From the NCBI RefSeq assembly GCF_039533965.1, contig NZ_BAAAUN010000002.1, forward strand, positions 124,001 through 188,000: a stretch of 64,000 nucleotides of DNA. Direction: 5' to 3'. A program made the position numbers and the translations under genes. Under the pieces are notes generated by a model. The model did not search any database. It was not told where the DNA came from and worked only from the letters and a program-made list of their open reading frames with translations. Positions 60,456 through 64,000 of the stretch are shown one piece after another. Every line of letters begins with the position of its first letter. Positions within the stretch are counted from its first letter, which is position 1. This stretch comes from Microbacterium luteolum (GTDB lineage: Bacteria; Actinomycetota; Actinomycetes; Actinomycetales; Microbacteriaceae).

Positions 60456-61319
60456 ATGCCTGCTTCCGTGCTCATCGTCGGCCCCGCCTCGTGGAACACC
60501 ATCGTCGTCCTCGACCGGCTCCCTGAGCCTGTCCCGCACATGCAGTTCGCGGAGGAGACGTGGGAGACGGTCGGCGGGACGAGCGCCGGAAAGGCGTTCA
60601 GCCTCACGGCGCTCGGGCGTGCGACGACGCTGTATGCGCAGGCGGGAGACGACGAGCAGGGTGACAGGCTCCGCGATGCACTGCGCGCCGCCGGGGTGAA
60701 CGTGCGCTGGGCGGACGGAGTGACGGAGCGGCATCTCAACCTGATGACCCGCGGGGGTGAACGGGTCTCGCTGTACCTCGCCGCCCCGCGGGCGACGGCG
60801 GGCGCCCTCGACGACGCCGTGCGGGCTGCGATGGCCGCGGCCGACGTGGTCGTGCTCGATCTCGGAGCGGAGTCCGAGCGGCTGCTGCCGCTGGCGCGCG
60901 CGGTCGGTACGCCGATCTGGGTCGACGTGCACGACTACGACGGGGAAGCCGAGTTCCATCGGCCGTTCCTGGCCGCCGCGGATGCGATCTTCTGCAACGC
61001 CGATCGGCTCGACGACCCGGTGGCGTTCCTCCGCCGATGCATAGCCGCCGGATCCCGCCTCGCCGTCTGCACGCTCGGGGCGGACGGAGCCGTGGCGATC
61101 GACGAGGACGGCGCCGAGCACCGTGTGGCGGCGGTCCCCGTCGAGGTCACCGATACGAACGGTGCGGGGGACGCCTTCTTCGCCGGCGTCCTCGACGCCC
61201 GGCTCTCGGGGGCCGGTGTCGCGGCCGCTCTCGCTGCGGGAGCGGCGTCAGCGTCCGCCGTGCTGCGCACGCGGCATCTGCATCCGCTGCTGGACGCCGT
61301 GCGACCGCTCTCCCGGTGA
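60456..61319 (+). CDS. PfkB-family carbohydrate/nucleoside kinase
   Basis: 287 residues. VGGTSAGKAFSLTALG (substrate loop) and DTNGAGDAFFAGVL (anion hole and catalytic Asp). PfkB kinases phosphorylate ribose, fructose, 2-keto-3-deoxygluconate or nucleosides; the upstream salvage operon suggests a ribose or nucleoside substrate, but this is inference. ATG 60456 (MPASVLIVG) has a CAGGAT box 6 bases before it; an upstream in-frame ATG at 60435 has no support. Confidence 0.88.
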   Translation: MPASVLIVGPASWNTIVVLDRLPEPVPHMQFAEETWETVGGTSAGKAFSLTALGRATTLYAQAGDDEQGDRLRDALRAAGVNVRWADGVTERHLNLMTRGGERVSLYLAAPRATAGALDDAVRAAMAAADVVVLDLGAESERLLPLARAVGTPIWVDVHDYDGEAEFHRPFLAAADAIFCNADRLDDPVAFLRRCIAAGSRLAVCTLGADGAVAIDEDGAEHRVAAVPVEVTDTNGAGDAFFAGVLDARLSGAGVAAALAAGAASASAVLRTRHLHPLLDAVRPLSR

Positions 61320-61326
61320 GCGCGGA

Positions 61327-62073
61327 TCAGCGGACGAGTTCTCCGAGGAAGGCGCCCGCGCGCTCCGTGACCTCGGCGTGCATGTCGTCCATCGAGATCG
61401 TGGGCGTGCCGTCGCCGGCCTGTGCACCGTAGTCGCCGAAGGACGCGTGCGATGCGCCCTCGATCTCGACCATCTCCGCATCGGCGGGAAGCTGATCTCG
61501 CGCGGCATCGATCTTCTCCCGAGTGGAGAGCCCGTCATCGCTGCCGGCGAGACTGAGCACCGGCAGCTCGCTCGCGGAGAGATCCGTCGCGCAGTACGAG
61601 CCGAAGAGCACGAGCGCATCCGCATCGGCCGCGAGCTGACAGGCGCGCACGCCGCCGAGGGAGTGCCCGCCCACACTCCAGACATCGACGCCCGGCGCGG
61701 CCGACGTGAAGGAGTCGAGCCCGCGCGGATCGAAGAAGGCGAGGTTCAACCAGGGGCGGGTGATCACCACCGTGACCCCGTCCTCCGCGAGTCCCTGCAG
61801 GATCGCGGCATATGCCCAGGGATCGACCTTCGCGCCGGGGATGAAGACCAGGCCGAGCTCGGATTCTCCGTCGGCCGGAGCGAGGACGATCCCCTGTTCG
61901 GCGTCCTCGACGGTGATCGCGGCGTTCTCGCGGACACCGGCCAGCGGTCCCGGCTCGGCGGGCATGACGCCGATCTGGCTCCAGGCGACGATCCCGCCGA
62001 CACCGAGCACCAGCACGATCGCGAGGCTCCAGAGCACCCACTTCAGGACGCGACGACCCCGTTTCCTCTGCAC
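61327..62073 (-). CDS. membrane-anchored alpha/beta hydrolase
   Basis: 248 residues. A basic start (QRKRGRRVLKW) and one transmembrane helix, then a dienelactone-hydrolase-like domain: FIPGAKVDPWAY, nucleophile GGHSLGGVRA, Asp in LAGSDDGLST and His in EGASHASFG. It ends outside the membrane; substrate unknown. Start GTG 62073, with TAGCGT 6 bases upstream. Confidence 0.85.
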   Translation of the reverse strand: MQRKRGRRVLKWVLWSLAIVLVLGVGGIVAWSQIGVMPAEPGPLAGVRENAAITVEDAEQGIVLAPADGESELGLVFIPGAKVDPWAYAAILQGLAEDGVTVVITRPWLNLAFFDPRGLDSFTSAAPGVDVWSVGGHSLGGVRACQLAADADALVLFGSYCATDLSASELPVLSLAGSDDGLSTREKIDAARDQLPADAEMVEIEGASHASFGDYGAQAGDGTPTISMDDMHAEVTERAGAFLGELVR

Positions 62074-62079
62074 AGGTCA

Positions 62080-62085
62080 ACGCTA
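62080..62085 (-). promoter_or_regulatory. -10 box of a leaderless promoter (alpha/beta hydrolase)
   Basis: TAGCGT, 6 bases, then GTG 62073; the box overlaps the epimerase stop codon region. Confidence 0.5.
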
Positions 62086-63057
62086 CTCCGCCGCAGGACG
62101 CCTTCCGGCAGCGCCGCCGACCGATGGGTGGGTGGCGAGGTACTCTTCGAACGCCTCGCGGGTGGTGCGCGTCGGGACGAAGCCGAACTCCTCCTTGAGC
62201 CGCCTGTTCGCCAGGACGGGCCGGAACCGCAGGAACGGCACCTTCTCCGGACCATGCTCGGTGAGGCGCAGCATCCGTCCGATCCGCAGCGCAGAGGCGA
62301 GCGCCCAGGCGGGGAGCACGAGCTGGCGTCTGCCCAGCCGCGCCGCGATCTCGGGCACCGTCATCCGCCCGTCGCCCGCGACGTTGAAGACTCCGGCCGG
62401 GCCGTCGGTCGCCGCCCGCACCATGGCGTCCGCGACATCGTCCACCCAGACGAACACGAAGGGGGAGTCGGAGCCAGCGATGCGGAGGATGCGGCGGCCG
62501 TCCCACAGTGCGGTGATCTGATTGCGCACGGAGGGCCCCAGGATCGTGCCGATGCGGAACACGACCTGTTCCAGCTCGGGGTGGGTCGTGCGATGCTCGG
62601 CGAGCATCTCCTCGACGAGGCGCTTGTGCCGCGAGTACGGGAAGGCGTCGTTGCCGCGGAGCGGCTGGTCCTCGTCGATCCATTCCGGGTTGTCGGCGTG
62701 GTAGCCGTAGGCGGCGCCGGAACTGGAGACCACGATCCGCCGCACACCGGCCGAGACGCACGCCGCGAGGACGTTCGCCGATCCTTCGACGTCGACGCGG
62801 TACTCCCGGTCGACGTCCCGCCCCGGGTTGACGATAGCGGCGAGGTGCACGACGGTGTCGATGCGGTGCTCCCGAAACAGGGGAGCGATCGCATCGGCGT
62901 CCTGCACGTCGAGCACGACGTCCAGGATTCCGCGTCGTGCGACGCCGGTGCGCAGATCCGCGGAGACGACGAGCTCGACGTCGTCTCTGGCGGCCAGTGC
63001 GCGTGCGACGTGGGATCCGAGGAACCCGCCGCCCCCGGTGATCAGCACCCGCGTCAC
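62083..63057 (-). CDS. NAD-dependent epimerase/dehydratase family protein
   Basis: 324 residues, extended SDR. NAD loop VLITGGGGFLGSHVARAL, active-site Ser in VVSSSGAAYG and YSRHK (Tyr-x3-Lys). Acts on a nucleotide sugar or similar carbonyl substrate; specificity not clear. Start GTG 63057 shares GTGA with the stop of the symporter gene upstream, so it is coupled to it. Confidence 0.9.
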   Translation of the reverse strand: MTRVLITGGGGFLGSHVARALAARDDVELVVSADLRTGVARRGILDVVLDVQDADAIAPLFREHRIDTVVHLAAIVNPGRDVDREYRVDVEGSANVLAACVSAGVRRIVVSSSGAAYGYHADNPEWIDEDQPLRGNDAFPYSRHKRLVEEMLAEHRTTHPELEQVVFRIGTILGPSVRNQITALWDGRRILRIAGSDSPFVFVWVDDVADAMVRAATDGPAGVFNVAGDGRMTVPEIAARLGRRQLVLPAWALASALRIGRMLRLTEHGPEKVPFLRFRPVLANRRLKEEFGFVPTRTTREAFEEYLATHPSVGGAAGRRPAAE

Positions 63058-64000
63058 GGAGCGGCCTCGGTCGCGGTGCGTCCGCTGGCATCGCCGGTCG
63101 TCGAGCCGGTGCGTCTCTTCGTGTGCCGCGCCCAGAGCCCCGCGAGGACCAGGCCGGCGATGATGTCCCAGATGCCCCACCAGCCGGCGACGATGGCCAT
63201 GCCGCCGAGCCCGTCGAAGAACAGGAAGACCAGGCCGAGGCCGAGACCCGCGTTGCGGATGCCGACCTCGAACGTCATCGCCTTCCGTTCGCGGGTGCCG
63301 AGGCCGCCGACGACCGCCGTGCCGTATCCGAGAGCCAGCGCCACGGCGTCGTGCACGGCGACCACCAGGAGGATCACGCCGAGGACCTGCACGAAGACCG
63401 CCCAGTTGCCGACGAGCGCTGCGACGATGAAGCCGAGCAGGGCGATGAGGCTGAACCACTTCACGACGGGCTGCACGCGGGCGGACAGGCCGGGGGCCTT
63501 CGCCCGCAGCAGGAGGCCGAGCGCGAAGGGGAGGCCGACGATGAGCAGGATCTCCAGCAGCATCCGCCACGGGTCGAGGGCGACGTCGCGCAGCAGCGTG
63601 CGCGCGGTCGGATGCAGCGACCCCCAGAACGTGATGCTCAGGGGCATCGCGACGATGTACAGGAGGTTGCCCACCGCGGTCAGCGACACCGAGAGCGCGA
63701 CGTTGCCGCCGGACCGGTGCGTGAGCACCTGGGAGATGTTGCCGGGCGGGCAGCACGCCACGAGCAGCATGCCGAGCGCCATCGACGGCGGGACCGGGAG
63801 CACCAGCGTCAGCAGGAAGGTGGCGATCGGCAGCAGGAGCAGCTGAGCGAGGAGGGCGATGACGAAGGGCTTCGGATGCTTCGCCACGACGCGGAAGTCG
63901 CTCGGAGCGGTGTCGAGGGCGATCCCGAACATGATCAGCCCGAGCACCACGTTGAGGATGGTCAGGGTTCCTGGTGTGAACGAGAGGACGACGTCGTCGA
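63054..64000 (-). CDS. bile acid:sodium symporter (BASS) family protein, 5' end outside the window
   Basis: At least 315 residues; the frame stays open to the window edge (SFTPGTLTILNVVLGLIMFGI at the visible N-terminal part), so the true start lies beyond base 64000. About nine hydrophobic segments; GMLLVACCPPGNISQVLTHRSGGN and FEVGIRNAGLGLGLVF are the usual BASS sodium-site blocks. Predicted Na+-coupled uptake of an organic anion. Coupled to the epimerase gene. The end has a short basic cytoplasmic tail. Confidence 0.9.
   Translation of the reverse strand, partial: DDVVLSFTPGTLTILNVVLGLIMFGIALDTAPSDFRVVAKHPKPFVIALLAQLLLLPIATFLLTLVLPVPPSMALGMLLVACCPPGNISQVLTHRSGGNVALSVSLTAVGNLLYIVAMPLSITFWGSLHPTARTLLRDVALDPWRMLLEILLIVGLPFALGLLLRAKAPGLSARVQPVVKWFSLIALLGFIVAALVGNWAVFVQVLGVILLVVAVHDAVALALGYGTAVVGGLGTRERKAMTFEVGIRNAGLGLGLVFLFFDGLGGMAIVAGWWGIWDIIAGLVLAGLWARHTKRRTGSTTGDASGRTATEAAP

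Noticed and set aside
60522..60534. CCCTGAGCCTGTC, resembling one arm of the 3327-3345 repeat
   Set aside because: Only a partial match within conserved coding sequence (DRLPEPVP) and lacking the second arm.
1..64000. CRISPR arrays, insertion sequences, integrases, prophage or rRNA genes
   Set aside because: No regularly spaced repeats, transposase-like frames, att-like duplications or rRNA sequence were seen.

Overview
The window is a contiguous, GC-rich (by eye about 70 %) chromosomal piece of an actinobacterium. High GC, GTG/TTG starts, a DUF222-HNH gene, a tRNA-Gln/glmU/prs block and sugar ABC transporters without their own ATPase point to the family Microbacteriaceae, most probably Microbacterium. 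This is inferred from gene content and style, not from a database match. I see no IS element, prophage, CRISPR array, rRNA or plasmid feature. Genes are packed tightly, no gene-free stretch exceeds 300 bases, and most operons end in strong perfect hairpins.

Layout. 0-12 kb: DUF222-HNH protein with a candidate SOS box, spermidine-synthase-like protein, ABC-F protein, endonuclease/exonuclease/phosphatase membrane protein, Na+/H+ antiporter, the methionine importer metQ-metN-metI, pseudouridine synthase, MarR regulator and GNAT protein. 12-17.6 kb: tRNA-Gln directly abutting glmU, then prs, then a three-gene flavin-based electron-export module (FMN-binding lipoprotein, ApbE flavin transferase, RnfD/NqrB-like membrane protein fused to a ferredoxin-reductase-type domain). 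17.7-20 kb: a two-component system with OmpR-type repeats in front of it. 20-34 kb is the most accessory-looking part: an acetyl esterase, a 1336-residue Tat-exported protein of unknown catalytic class, a sugar-acid dehydratase, an IclR regulator, a sugar ABC transporter, an SDR, a DHDPS-like lyase, an SMP-30 lactonase and a KDPG-type aldolase. Two divergent promoters in this block share the motif TTATGCATWTTGTG. Together they look like a carbohydrate-capture and oxidative (lactone, acid, 2-keto-3-deoxy acid) degradation locus.

34-50 kb: housekeeping genes (gnd, rplY, pth, trpS, xthA, sdhCDAB, manC) with less-known genes between them: a 41-residue membrane protein, a coupled four-gene operon with two paralogous DUF4166 proteins, a BrkB-type membrane protein and a secreted CAP/VCBS-repeat protein. 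51-61 kb: a nucleoside uptake and salvage operon (PnrA-like lipoprotein, ABC ATPase, two permeases, cdd, deoA, add) running into a NodB-type deacetylase and a PfkB kinase. 61-64 kb: alpha/beta hydrolase, NAD-dependent epimerase and a bile-acid/sodium symporter family gene cut by the window edge.

A window-wide pattern is that at least ten genes carry a -10 box TANNNT exactly 6-7 bases before the start codon, the arrangement expected of leaderless mRNAs. I used it to fix several starts.
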